Shown: positions 8,845-17,706 of the stretch, piece by piece
Layout of the letters: each line of letters begins with the position of its first letter
Numbering within the stretch: the first letter of the stretch is position 1
Assembly: GCF_026262505.1 (NCBI RefSeq)
Contig: NC_067204.1
Location: 3,877,797-3,941,796 of the forward strand
Direction: 5' to 3'
From: Trichomonas vaginalis G3
Taxonomy: Eukaryota; Parabasalia; Trichomonadida; Trichomonadidae
DNA length: 64,000 nt
Notes under the pieces: generated by a model
The model's database searches: none
The model's input: only the letters and a program-made list of their open reading frames with translations
Told to the model about the DNA's origin: nothing
Program-made: the position numbers and the translations under genes

Positions 8845-9084
8845 ATGACTCAGACAAGCCCTACGGACAAGACCCAAGGTGTCATAGATGTTGAAGCATT
8901 GAAGAAAGAAATTCGTGAGCAAATTTTATCCGAACTGAAGGAACAAAAACAAGAACAAAAGCCAGAGAGACCAAAGAGAAAACTTAGTGAAAAACAACTT
9001 GCTGCATTAGCTGCTGGAAGACAAAAGAACCCACGTTTGCTGGCAAAGAAAGCTAGAGAAGAAGCTGAAGCAAAGAAAGAGTAA
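8845..9084 (+). CDS. Small basic charged protein (79 aa)
   Basis: Lysine/glutamate-rich, mostly helical; contains KRKLSEKQLAALAAGRQKNP, a short motif that looks like a nucleic-acid-binding or condensing segment. The start at 8845 is the first ATG; the frame is open upstream only from a TTG. It is preceded by GTTTTTTATCTGCAATCAA, which fits the T5AYYC motif. The gene at 9109 follows after 24 bp, in the same direction. Confidence 0.65.
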   Translation: MTQTSPTDKTQGVIDVEALKKEIREQILSELKEQKQEQKPERPKRKLSEKQLAALAAGRQKNPRLLAKKAREEAEAKKE

Positions 9085-9108
9085 ATGGTTTATTTTTATC
9101 CGAACTAA

Positions 9109-9966
9109 ATGTATAGACAAATACCTTTATCTGTTGCGTTCAGTAGTGAAAACCCTGACGTCAAAATAAAGGGGAACAGAGTAACGTTTAAGTTTCCAAC
9201 AGACTGGATTGTGAACATAAATGAAGAGAAGTACATTGGCATAACATCTATGTATATAACACGTGCTTTCAGAAAGGTTGACTTTATACTTCAAGTCGAG
9301 ATAGAAAATGACGAACAGTCTTTAAGCGCCCAAAACATTCACATATACAAATACTTTAAAGACGATACAACATTGTTGCAATGTATGATTTCATTTAATG
9401 AGATGTTCGAGAAAAAGTTCAACATTGAAGTACAAACTTTACAGCCTTTACGTGAGTTTCTTGCACAACTGAAAGAAGAAGGTAGTCAGCCACAACTTAT
9501 AGACTTTCATTATGAATTTAATGAAAATGAAGATGGAACTCATGACTGTCAATTCATTGTATTCTCACCATTCAATGAAGTCGCTAAAGAGAAAAAAAAT
9601 CCATTACGTATAAGATTTCAAATCTCCGAACCAAGTGATGATTTTAAGAATGTTTTCAATTATGATGCAATGCTTCCGAGGAAAAATGAATTTTCAAAGA
9701 TTGTAACACCTGGCATTTGGGATAGAAAGCAAGCTATATTATATTCAAACTTAAGTAAAGGAGTTGAAAATGAGTTCATTGGTCATACAAGAACTTCACC
9801 ACTTCCTAACCCTAAATACTATAAATTAACTGGCTTCAATCGTGAGTTTTGGATAGACATGTTCTCCACTCATGACCATAAATGTCCAGTGTTCTTGCCT
9901 CCAGACCATAAGGACTGTCTCTACATTGAAGCACAACTCTTAAACTCTACCATCGCAGTATTGTAA
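9109..9966 (+). CDS. Virion-associated protein related to the 24841-25722 product (285 aa)
   Basis: The C-terminal part (GIWDRKQAILYSNLSKG, then PKYYKLTGFNREFWIDMF) parallels the 24841-25722 product (GIWSRENIVIKSSISEF, then PKHYSITNFVSKFNIRLV), so the two are probably paralogues. Beta-rich sequence and location next to capsid genes suggest a minor structural protein; the exact role is not known. A clear TTTATTTTTATCCGAACTAA sits just before the ATG. It converges with the polymerase gene. Confidence 0.65.
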   Translation: MYRQIPLSVAFSSENPDVKIKGNRVTFKFPTDWIVNINEEKYIGITSMYITRAFRKVDFILQVEIENDEQSLSAQNIHIYKYFKDDTTLLQCMISFNEMFEKKFNIEVQTLQPLREFLAQLKEEGSQPQLIDFHYEFNENEDGTHDCQFIVFSPFNEVAKEKKNPLRIRFQISEPSDDFKNVFNYDAMLPRKNEFSKIVTPGIWDRKQAILYSNLSKGVENEFIGHTRTSPLPNPKYYKLTGFNREFWIDMFSTHDHKCPVFLPPDHKDCLYIEAQLLNSTIAVL

Positions 9967-9982
9967 AATCTACGCTAGCTTT

Positions 9983-10048
9983 ATTTTTATCACGAATGAC
10001 CTCATTCATGACCTCATTCATGACCTCATTGCTGACAAAAATAAATGA
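9983..10048. repeat. Short direct repeats between convergent genes
   Basis: Three copies of ATGACCTCATTC and a partial fourth lie between the stop codons of the 285-residue gene and the polymerase gene. They may mark a termination region or simple slippage. Confidence 0.6.
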
Positions 10049-10050
10049 CC

Positions 10051-13000
10051 TCAGAACTTCAACTTACGAATAAAGCTTGTTTTAGTCGTTATTGAAAAGT
10101 TGAACTTTTCAGCAAAGCAAGGTTGACATGACTTACATAAGTCGAATGCAATCTCTTGACCATCATGAAGTGCTTTGTAAAGTTTCATTAAACTGAACTC
10201 AGAGTCTTTGTCATATGTTCCAACAGGTATGTGAATGTTCTTATCTTCATTGTAATAGCATTGTATAGCTTCAGGAAACATTTCATTAGCGGTTAAAGCA
10301 ATAACATCTTGCTTCACGCCTTTCATTCTGCAGTGAAATGCAACTTCATTTAAATCGTTAGTGAGTAAGTCTATGTAGGTCTTCTTTCCACAGAAAATAC
10401 TTTTATAAGCTAAACTTTGTTTTCCAGGTGTTATTTCTGCAAAGTCGCTATGAAATTGACCAAGGTTCTTTCCTATAAGTTCGCGACCATATCTCTTCTT
10501 AAACTCTGCTGCAAGCTTTGGGATGTCTTCATTATATAAGTGCATACTGTCGGTATCCTGGTAAAAGATTTGAAGTCCCATGTCCTCTGCAGTACAGAAT
10601 ACTTCATTCATAATACGTTTTGACATAGACAGAATATTAACACCAAGTGGACAGAAGTTAAAGTGTCTGCAAATGCTTTTCGTTAGCTTGAAAATAGTTT
10701 TATCTGAACCATCCAAACCTTCGAACTTCACTATATGGTTGTAATTTCTTATAGCATATCTTATAGCATCTTTGTCATTTACTATGGTTATTTTTGACTC
10801 AATAGGAGATAGAATAGTTTTGCCATAAATGCTGTTCAGAATGAGTTTTATAATTTCTTGTAAGGGGTTTTCTTCTTTCTTATACTTTAACCTTAACTCA
10901 AACAACTTCTTTACTTCATCTCTTATTCTCATATCTCTGTTTCCATCGTAATAGTATCCTTGCAACACTTCACATTTGACACCTTGATATTTTATGAGGT
11001 CTTGTAATGTTATATGGTCAACATACATGAGACAGCAAGTGTTTGAACTTCTTGGAACGTTAAGTTCTGGATTTAGTTCAGGGTCGCAAACTATTAAATG
11101 AAAGTGTCTGGGTATACCAATCTCTGTTATCTTAATGAGAACAAAGAAGCCAGACATAAACTTTTCACCAATGGGTTCCTTTTGGTCATCATCGAATAAA
11201 TGTCTCATGAGATACTCTGTGCTTAACATCTCATCCTTCAATACTTTTGGAATACCTTCTAAAGTATAAAGTCTTGCTATAGCTGAAGGATATAATGAAA
11301 CAGTGTCGAAGTCAGCAATGAGTTTCTTTTTGCTCTTTTGTTTCATGTTATCTGACAACATACATCTTCCACCTTGAATGCATCTCGAAATAAATTCTCT
11401 TGGTTTATTTGAGAGGTCATAAAGATTTCCATTCGGGAAGTATACTCTGTTCTCAAACAATTTGTTAGCAATAGAACAAATACTAACGTAGTCATAAACG
11501 TTTAAATCAAACTCTTTCAATAAGTCATTGCGGAACTTTACAAAACCTTCTCTTAAAATTCTTACATCTTGTTTGCAGTAAAACGTGCTATATTTTTCTA
11601 AGTCGAAGTGGTTTTCATCTATTCTGCAACCTTTGATGGAATCTATGTTCTTCATAAATGTATCTGCATCATGGATAAACTTACATGCTTCAGAAATGAC
11701 ACCAGTTCTGTTGTCATTTGCTAACAAAACACTGCTGTAGTAGTTATATGGAAATACTTCTTTCGGTCCTGTTTGTAAGTTAAACATAGCAGGAAATAGT
11801 TTAAGCTTCTTATTTATAACACTGTAAGAGTCTTTTATAATAATTGCCCGTCCTTTATATAAGCCAGTTATTTGCATTGTTCGTGAACCTTTAATGATGG
11901 GAGTTCCTTTCACTTCTGTCATGTGTCTTAAGATGAAGTTTATGTCATAACTGAGGTTATGGAAATATATTAAACTCTTGTCAGGAAGTCTTTCCAAAAA
12001 TTCTGTTGCACAGTTTTGACCCCAAATGCTTTCACTAACTGAACCATCTTCACTGTCATAACAGATGTTAAAAGCTTTATGAAAGCCATCCGTACTACAC
12101 TCAAAGTCAGCAAAGAAAACGTGCTCAGGTATGAATTTACATTTAGCTTTATTTACTTCTTTTGACTCTGCTTTCTTCTTCAGTTGTACACAATACTTTG
12201 GAGCATATGTCAAATCTTTAAATGGTGCAAGGTTCTGTTTATATAAGTCAGTAGTATATGTGAAAAGTTCTCCATAAGAAATAGGTTCGAAATATTTGCA
12301 CTCCCACAATGTTTTCATAACATCCCATAACGGTGTTGTTCTATCATAACGAACTACATATTTATCTTCTCTCTTTGTATAAATCTTCATCTGTTTCTCA
12401 ATGTTCATTCCACCACAAGCTTTGAGAATTTCTTTATAGTTTCGAATGAAGTATGTTGTCATTGGTAATCTTTCATTTAGCATGTAGTGGTCTTCAACAA
12501 GAAGTAAGTCAATAGTTCTAACAGTTTCGCATTCTTTTGGTATATATCTCTTTATTTCATTATGTCTTGACTCATTGAAATAACCAATGGTAACATTAAA
12601 TGATATACCTGTTGCGTCAGAAATTTCTTGTACTTTACTTTGAGGAAAGTCTCTAACACGAATGACTTCTCTCATGTGGTCAATAGTTTCTTCATTTACT
12701 CCAGCCTGAATGCAAGCATAAACGAAACAATTGTCCTCTGTCATAAGTGTTGCAGTTCTTTTGTTCAGTTCATTGAAGATTTGGTAGCGTTCAAGATTTA
12801 TAGGTAATGTGCAAAGATACTTCCAGAACTGACCGCTTCTCTTCTTATAAAACTTCTTTTCACCATTATCTTTCCAAAAGCTTTCTATAAGTGCTGGGTT
12901 TCCTGTTTGCTTAAGAGCTTCCAAAATGGCTTTCTGGTCATTTGTCAGTGTGCTTTCATCTCTATATGGTCTCTTTTTTGGTTTGCCTTTCTTTACATCT

Positions 13001-13968
13001 GACATCGTTAAGCCTTCATATTCTGTTAAATCATACATCTTTATTTCGGTAAGATTCTTTATGTTTGTCAAGAAGAAGTCATAGTGCATTTCAACAATAC
13101 CTGCGGCATTTGCTTCTATCTCTGATATAAAGTTCTCCTTCAAGAGCTGATGTAGTAATGTTCCAATATTATTGAGGTTTAACGTAGAACATTCATACTT
13201 TCCACCAAGTTTATAACATACCATCCATCTCTGTTGTGAGTTTATTTTAATTTTCTCTAAGAGTCTCATGAAAACCTTACCGAAATGTTTGTGTAAGTAG
13301 TCTCTGTTTGGTTCATCTAAAGCTTCGATGTTAAAGTCAATGAGTCTATTGCCTGACTTCACATTTCTCTTCCTATTCTCTTCATCTTTCTTTAACCATC
13401 TCTCACCTTCTTTTGGTTTGTCGTCAATGGAACGAATGACATCGTTAGCTTTGCGAACTTGTTCTATAGCGCTCTTAAACATCTCTCTTCTCTGTTGTTT
13501 CAGTGTGTCGTCTCTTCTTCTTGTTTCACCAACGTTCGCATTTGTTATGTCAAACATCTCTTGACGAACATCATGCGAAAGAGCTTTACGAGTATGACCA
13601 ACGTTCGCATTTGTTATGTCAAACATTTCTCTTCTTACTTCATGCGAAAGAGCTTTACGAGTATGACCAACGTTCGCATTTGTTATGTCAAACATCTCTC
13701 TTCTTACTTCATGAGGTACTGAACGTCTATGATATAAGTCAATAGCAACGTCATTTAAAGGAAATGCTATTGCATGGACTTCGTCCTCGCCGCGTTGCGG
13801 CTTTATGAACTCATGAATTCTATCATAACTTATTGCACCATTATAGTCTTTAATGAAGTCAGCGAGTGCTTTTTTGTTTGTTGCGTAATGCTTTGCAACA
13901 TCTATATTAGCTTCTGTAAGAAGTTGTTTTATTTCCGAGTGTTCTAACTTAGACAACTTCCGATACAT
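10051..13968 (-). CDS. Protein-primed family B DNA polymerase (1305 aa)
   Basis: This is the replicative polymerase of the element. Visible motifs: Exo I FFADFECS (about residue 615); Exo II-like YFHNLSYDINFIL (about 675); palm motif A DFDTVSLYPSAIARLY (about 886); motif B KLILNSIYGK (about 1040); motif C YQDTDSMHL (about 1136); and a KKTYID-type segment after it. All key acidic residues are intact. The long N-terminal half has no recognisable enzyme; in this family it would hold the terminal-protein priming function. It contains three copies of a 23-residue repeat (HEVRREMFDITNANVGHTRK) near residues 86-155. Upstream, TATTTTTTTTATTTCCTAC precedes the start. Confidence 0.95.
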   Translation of the reverse strand: MYRKLSKLEHSEIKQLLTEANIDVAKHYATNKKALADFIKDYNGAISYDRIHEFIKPQRGEDEVHAIAFPLNDVAIDLYHRRSVPHEVRREMFDITNANVGHTRKALSHEVRREMFDITNANVGHTRKALSHDVRQEMFDITNANVGETRRRDDTLKQQRREMFKSAIEQVRKANDVIRSIDDKPKEGERWLKKDEENRKRNVKSGNRLIDFNIEALDEPNRDYLHKHFGKVFMRLLEKIKINSQQRWMVCYKLGGKYECSTLNLNNIGTLLHQLLKENFISEIEANAAGIVEMHYDFFLTNIKNLTEIKMYDLTEYEGLTMSDVKKGKPKKRPYRDESTLTNDQKAILEALKQTGNPALIESFWKDNGEKKFYKKRSGQFWKYLCTLPINLERYQIFNELNKRTATLMTEDNCFVYACIQAGVNEETIDHMREVIRVRDFPQSKVQEISDATGISFNVTIGYFNESRHNEIKRYIPKECETVRTIDLLLVEDHYMLNERLPMTTYFIRNYKEILKACGGMNIEKQMKIYTKREDKYVVRYDRTTPLWDVMKTLWECKYFEPISYGELFTYTTDLYKQNLAPFKDLTYAPKYCVQLKKKAESKEVNKAKCKFIPEHVFFADFECSTDGFHKAFNICYDSEDGSVSESIWGQNCATEFLERLPDKSLIYFHNLSYDINFILRHMTEVKGTPIIKGSRTMQITGLYKGRAIIIKDSYSVINKKLKLFPAMFNLQTGPKEVFPYNYYSSVLLANDNRTGVISEACKFIHDADTFMKNIDSIKGCRIDENHFDLEKYSTFYCKQDVRILREGFVKFRNDLLKEFDLNVYDYVSICSIANKLFENRVYFPNGNLYDLSNKPREFISRCIQGGRCMLSDNMKQKSKKKLIADFDTVSLYPSAIARLYTLEGIPKVLKDEMLSTEYLMRHLFDDDQKEPIGEKFMSGFFVLIKITEIGIPRHFHLIVCDPELNPELNVPRSSNTCCLMYVDHITLQDLIKYQGVKCEVLQGYYYDGNRDMRIRDEVKKLFELRLKYKKEENPLQEIIKLILNSIYGKTILSPIESKITIVNDKDAIRYAIRNYNHIVKFEGLDGSDKTIFKLTKSICRHFNFCPLGVNILSMSKRIMNEVFCTAEDMGLQIFYQDTDSMHLYNEDIPKLAAEFKKRYGRELIGKNLGQFHSDFAEITPGKQSLAYKSIFCGKKTYIDLLTNDLNEVAFHCRMKGVKQDVIALTANEMFPEAIQCYYNEDKNIHIPVGTYDKDSEFSLMKLYKALHDGQEIAFDLCKSCQPCFAEKFNFSITTKTSFIRKLKF
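13531..13725 (-). repeat. In-frame 69-bp tandem repeat in the polymerase gene
   Basis: Three nearly identical 69-bp units encode 23-residue repeats. 69 is a multiple of three, so the frame is kept. Frames on the other strand here are shadows of the repeat. Confidence 0.85.
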
Positions 13969-14059
13969 CTTTAGTAGGAAATAAAAAAAATATTTTTGAA
14001 AAAATTAGATTAGATTTTTTTTAAGTTATTTTTCAAAATAATTTAATATTTTTATTTTA

Positions 14060-14533
14060 ATGAAACACATGCAAGATTGCAAGTTCTTTTCATACAATGC
14101 TCTCGCTACTGCCATCAAGAATGAGTTCAATAATGCTTCAAATGTTAATATTATCTTTAACAAGAAGTTTGTGAAAGAATCTAAGTTTGGTCAGTATGTC
14201 AGACCATTAGCTATCGTCATTGACCGCAAACGTTATACTTCACAAGAGTTAGCAGTAGTTTTGAAACAAAAGAGTTTCTTCGTGAATGTCAAAGATACTC
14301 ATTATACTGTCATAAAGAACTCTAACATTGACTTCTTCAGTATTGCTATGAATCTTTCCGAACAGAAAGAATATAAGAAGGGTGAAACAAATGTGAAATA
14401 TTATCCTTCATCTCTGAAGACAATAACGAACAAAGATGTTATACAGAAATTCTTACCAAAGGTTGAAGAAGCTTCAATTGACATTGACGAAGGAAGTGAA
14501 ATGGTTGAAGAAATTGACCCTGAAGCTATTTAA
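14060..14533 (+). CDS. Acidic-tailed small protein, candidate ssDNA-binding protein (157 aa)
   Basis: The family is not recognised. The C-terminus is acidic (SIDIDEGSEMVEEIDPEAI) after a beta-rich body, and the Mav2 protein at 53884-54303 has a similar length and end (ENIDIDPEMF). Acidic tails with a terminal hydrophobic residue are typical of single-strand DNA-binding proteins. That role, next to the polymerase in Mav1 and the helicase in Mav2, is a reasonable inference but unproven. It is divergent from the polymerase gene. Confidence 0.6.
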   Translation: MKHMQDCKFFSYNALATAIKNEFNNASNVNIIFNKKFVKESKFGQYVRPLAIVIDRKRYTSQELAVVLKQKSFFVNVKDTHYTVIKNSNIDFFSIAMNLSEQKEYKKGETNVKYYPSSLKTITNKDVIQKFLPKVEEASIDIDEGSEMVEEIDPEAI

Positions 14534-14551
14534 GCAAAAATATATTTTTGG

Positions 14552-14767
14552 TTAGTCTTCATATGGATATTTTACAACAATTCCCCAATGTATAAACTTT
14601 TCATACGCTTTTTCATAAGCTTTATATACCTTCAGAAATTTTGCATAATCTTTAGAAGCATTTAGATATTGTTTAAATGCTTTGTATGTCTTCATAAATT
14701 TTGCATAATCTTTTACATGCTGTTCGTTCTCCTCTTCTGTCATGAGTTCCGAATATTCTAAATTCAT
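14552..14767 (-). CDS. Small helical repeat protein (71 aa)
   Basis: No known family. It is built from repeated segments: DYAKFMKTYKAFKQYL, DYAKFLKVYKAYEKAYEKF. These form amphipathic helices rich in Tyr, Lys and Ala. It lies between two better-supported genes. The short length and low complexity leave some doubt. Confidence 0.5.
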   Translation of the reverse strand: MNLEYSELMTEEENEQHVKDYAKFMKTYKAFKQYLNASKDYAKFLKVYKAYEKAYEKFIHWGIVVKYPYED

Positions 14768-14821
14768 GTTCTTTCATATGAGATAAAATTTTATAAAAAA
14801 AAATAAAATTAGCTTAGATTT

Positions 14822-15681
14822 TCATTCTTCCTCTTTGAAGTTATCGAAATACTCTGTTATTTTTTCCTTTAACAATGGTAAGTCTTCTTTGAATGTAAGT
14901 ATTGTGCAACCTTTGATGTCATAGTGTGTTTGAGGAAGAGTATTTTTGACAATTTCCTTTATTTGCTCATTCGGTGTCATTGAAATCGGTAAGTTTTCAC
15001 GATAGAACCAGTTTCTGTCAGATTTGTAAATCTTAGCAAGGTCATAAAAGCTTTTGTTGTTTCTTCTGACTAAATGCAACATAACCATATCTCTGTCTTC
15101 TTCATTTTCCATCTCTTCAGCGTAAATCATATACTTATAACTCTTTTCCTTTCCTTTTGGTACTGAACGTGGTATTCTTTTCTGTATGCTTTTGTCTTTG
15201 GATTCAATGACTTCATCTTTTGCTTGAAGTTTCTTTTCCATCTGTTCGCGTTCTTGTCTGTGAATTTCGTCAAGAAGTTTACAAACATACCAAGCATAAC
15301 GAGGTGAAGCCCACATTGCTACAACATTTACGAGAAGTCTATGAACATAATATCCTCTCAAACCGTTTGGCAATTTTTCACGATTTTCATAGAGTTTTGG
15401 CGACTGGGTTTTTTACCTACTCGCTGTTCTTCACTGTTTTCAGAAAAAAGTATGTCTCGCTGTGCTTCATTTAATAGTTCAATAGTGCTTTGGTTCCTAA
15501 ACCAGTCTTTAGGAAGTTTAGTATCTGGAGCATAACATGCTGTCAAAATACTTTGCATTTGGTACATGTCATCTTTGACTGAACGAATGAGACGTAACTG
15601 TTTGTTATATTGTATGTACTCGTATTCTTCATTTATTGCTTCATGGACTATAACTGTTGTTGTGTTCTCTGATGTTGTCAT
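14822..15681 (-). pseudogene. KilA-N domain DNA-binding protein, frameshifted
   Basis: It is two reading frames of one gene. The N-terminal part (15358-15681) carries the KilA-N segment with ILTACYAPDTKLPKDWFRN. The C-terminal part (14822-15373) continues with GYYVHRLLVNVVAMWASPRYAWYV, and a second domain with YDLAKIYKSDRNWFYRENLP. The intact Mav2 homologue (56175-56954) shows the continuous order. The break lies in or near a run of six A (about 15405-15412), so a single-base indel is enough; a sequencing or assembly slip is possible. KilA-N proteins are viral DNA-binding regulators. The start is the ATG after the TTGTATGTAAAGACAG leader. Confidence 0.8.
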
Positions 15682-15788
15682 TACTGTCTTTACATACAAA
15701 ATAAAAAAATAAATAAAAATAAAATTAGCGTTATTTTTTCTGAGATAAACACTATTTCTTCACAACATTAAATTTTATCCTGTATGAA

Positions 15789-16163
15789 ATGACTTTAAAA
15801 AGATTATTGACTGACTTCGAATACTATCTCATTGACGCACTGACAGACCCTCAAAACTGTGTTGAAAGTTCTTTAAGCTTTAAGATTGAAGGTACGACGC
15901 ATTTTGTCTTCACTTACGTATTGAAAGAATATGACCGTTATCATAACGAAGTGAATCAAACACTAATAAAATTTGTAGATAAAAAATTGGTTAACAATGA
16001 ATATTTTAAACGTGAAGACCCAAACACTGCTGGAGATGATGAAGAATACAGACAAGCTATTGAAAAAAATAACGCAAGATTAGATGCAATAGAAAAGAAG
16101 TTTAATGAATGTCTTACAAACACGTATGAATATCTTATGCGGTGGGAAGCTAGATGGAAATAA
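15789..16163 (+). CDS. Conserved Maverick protein, unknown function (124 aa)
   Basis: It resembles the Mav2 protein at 54320-54778: both have an N-terminal domain with VLKEYDRYHNEVNQTL / FWEYDKNHKTLSREVF, a FVxxxLV segment and a helical C-terminus. No catalytic motif is evident. It is preserved beside KilA-N genes in two divergent Mavericks, so it probably has a real function. Confidence 0.65.
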   Translation: MTLKRLLTDFEYYLIDALTDPQNCVESSLSFKIEGTTHFVFTYVLKEYDRYHNEVNQTLIKFVDKKLVNNEYFKREDPNTAGDDEEYRQAIEKNNARLDAIEKKFNECLTNTYEYLMRWEARWK

Positions 16164-16203
16164 ATTTACGTCAAATATGCAATTTATAAAATCTTATGTC
16201 GAC

Positions 16204-16277
16204 AGGCTACGTAGCACAGTGGTCTAAGGTGGTGTTATGGAGGGGTCAGAGTCTGTGGTTCGAACCGCGACAGCGCC
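16204..16277 (+). ncRNA. tRNA-like Pol III-type element in Mav1
   Basis: An A-box-like GTAGCACAGTGG (16211-16222) and a perfect B-box core GGTTCGAACC (16257-16266) are spaced as in a tRNA gene. A T-run follows downstream (TATTTTCTTATTTTC). However, the acceptor arms pair only at GGC/GCC and the T-loop looks one base short, so I do not call a functional tRNA. It may be a decayed tRNA gene, a Pol III promoter or a small RNA. A counterpart in Mav2 is at 57073-57142. Confidence 0.4.
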
Positions 16278-16343
16278 GTATTTTCTTATTTTCTTTGTTT
16301 GTCTTGTTTGTCGTGAATAAAAAGTGTCATAAAAGTGCTCTAT

Positions 16344-16406
16344 CTTCCACGGGAATAAATAAAAAATTTACTTTATTTCTTCTTTATTTCTTTGTTCCCG
16401 TGGAAG
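16344..16406. repeat. Inverted repeat with 12-bp arms
   Basis: Arms CTTCCACGGGAA (16344-16355) and TTCCCGTGGAAG (16395-16406) are perfectly complementary around a T/A-rich loop. A third partial copy, TCGTGGAAG, is at about 16486. The stretch 16278-16518 otherwise contains no gene. The role is unknown: it could be a hairpin transcript or protein site. Confidence 0.7.
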
Positions 16407-16518
16407 AAGGGTTTTGCTGTTTTTTCTCAGCCGAAATCAATGATTTTTTCATTTTTGGAATCCTTAGCGAATGAGGAATCTTTTCTCTCGTGGAAGCTTT
16501 GAACAAAAATATAATTTA

Positions 16519-16564
16519 GGTGAAGAGGTGAGATCTCACCTGTTTTTTCACCTCTTTTTTCACC
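16519..16564 (+). promoter_or_regulatory. GGTGA-type five-half-site palindromic element (cassette, stop side)
   Basis: The same 46-bp geometry as at 5927-5972, flanked outside by AAAAATATAATTTA. It lies just past the stop codon of the gene at 16574-17542. An inverted copy lies beyond that gene's start (17621-17666), so the gene is bracketed. Confidence 0.75.
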
Positions 16565-16573
16565 CCAGTTTTT

Positions 16574-17542
16574 TCACAAGCGTTTTACATGAATTGTACG
16601 ATGTATATTTGAAATCCTAAACAATTTCGTAGCTTCTATTTCTTCTGTCAGTATGTCAAAAGTTTTAACAATACCGAAGGTTTCTTTATACTTCTTCTTG
16701 ACGTCAGATAGAAGGAAATCTTCTGCTGTTGGATAGTTTTTGTTCAGAAATTCTAACATGTTCATTTTATCTTCTGCTGGCTTTTCTGCTTCTTTCTTTA
16801 AGTCTGCATAGTCGTTTCTCATTCTTTCTATCTCTTTGACTGAGTAGTTATATTTCCTAATTGCTGCCTTACATTTTGAACATTGCGGGTTCATTTTTGC
16901 GTTATACATTGAAATAAAACCAGCTAAAACAACTAAGGCGTCAATTGCTCTCTTCATCTCAAACATAGCGGGTCTTATTTGTTCGTTCCATACTTTGCCT
17001 CTTCTATCTTTATCTCTTATTTCCCAAACACATTTTGCAACTAATGAAACAAAGTTATCGTAAGTCTTAAACTCCTCAGATTTATATATGTCAGAAATGT
17101 TTTTATATACCATGTCGCAATCTTTGTCCATAACCTTATGGTTGCAATGAAAACCAAGGAATTCATAATTTACTTTACGTATGAACTTCTTTATTTCTAC
17201 TGAGTCAGTTGGTTTCACTTCAATTTCGTCGAATTCAGGAATAGTGAGTTTTTGTTGTTGGATTTCAGGCAATTTGGGTAAATGGTCAATAATGTCCTGC
17301 ATTTCATAAAGATATTCTTCATTTTCTTCATCTTTCGCACTACAGTCTAAATTACTTGTTAAAAGTTCTTGCTTTATCTTCTGGATTTTTGTTTCGAAAG
17401 TATATGAAGAAGGAATGAAGTTTTTCATCTCTACTAACATTGACGTAGGATTCATGACTAACGAGTTTGGTGCTGTTGTTGTGGACAGAGTCCCGCCGTT
17501 CGCGGCTTGAATTGTTGTTGTGCCGATTGTTGAAATCATATC
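16574..17542 (-). CDS. Palindrome-bracketed cassette gene, unknown function (322 aa)
   Basis: Family not recognised. The N-terminus is low-complexity (Ser/Thr/Ala). A middle segment is IRKVNYEFLGFHCNHKVMD. A Cys pair (CSKCKAAIRKY) could be half a zinc site; the C-terminal part is helical and ends in IHVKRL. The ATG at 17540-17542 is chosen because the 22 codons further upstream overlap the A/T-rich leader. The gene sits alone between inverted copies of a 46-bp element. A decayed homologue in Mav2 (58748-59652) is bracketed the same way by a different element sequence, and a third 3' remnant is at about 58570-58600. Confidence 0.7.
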   Translation of the reverse strand, partial: DMISTIGTTTIQAANGGTLSTTTAPNSLVMNPTSMLVEMKNFIPSSYTFETKIQKIKQELLTSNLDCSAKDEENEEYLYEMQDIIDHLPKLPEIQQQKLTIPEFDEIEVKPTDSVEIKKFIRKVNYEFLGFHCNHKVMDKDCDMVYKNISDIYKSEEFKTYDNFVSLVAKCVWEIRDKDRRGKVWNEQIRPAMFEMKRAIDALVVLAGFISMYNAKMNPQCSKCKAAIRKYNYSVKEIERMRNDYADLKKEAEKPAEDKMNMLEFLNKNYPTAEDFLLSDVKKKYKETFGIVKTFDILTEEIEATKLFRISNIHRTIHVKRL

Positions 17543-17620
17543 TTTTATACAAAATAAAAAAATAAAAAAAATAAAACTAACTTTATTTTTTATTTCGGGA
17601 AAATTCATGAAAATTCACGG

Positions 17621-17666
17621 GGTGAAAAAAGAGGTGAAAAAACAGGTGAGATCTAACCTCTTCACC
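17621..17666 (-). promoter_or_regulatory. GGTGA-type five-half-site palindromic element (cassette, start side)
   Basis: An inverted copy of 16519-16564 with one substitution in a half-site (TCACC to TAACC). The outer flank is TAAATTATATTTTTG, and the site lies upstream of the cassette gene. It also lies beyond the 3' end of the integrase gene. Confidence 0.75.
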
Positions 17667-17706
17667 TAAATTATATTTTTGTCTGATTTACATCTAATGA
17701 AAAAGT

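Noticed and set aside
13459-13745. Plus-strand frames in the polymerase N-terminal repeat
   Set aside because: Shadows of the 69-bp repeat on the strand opposite to a well-supported gene.
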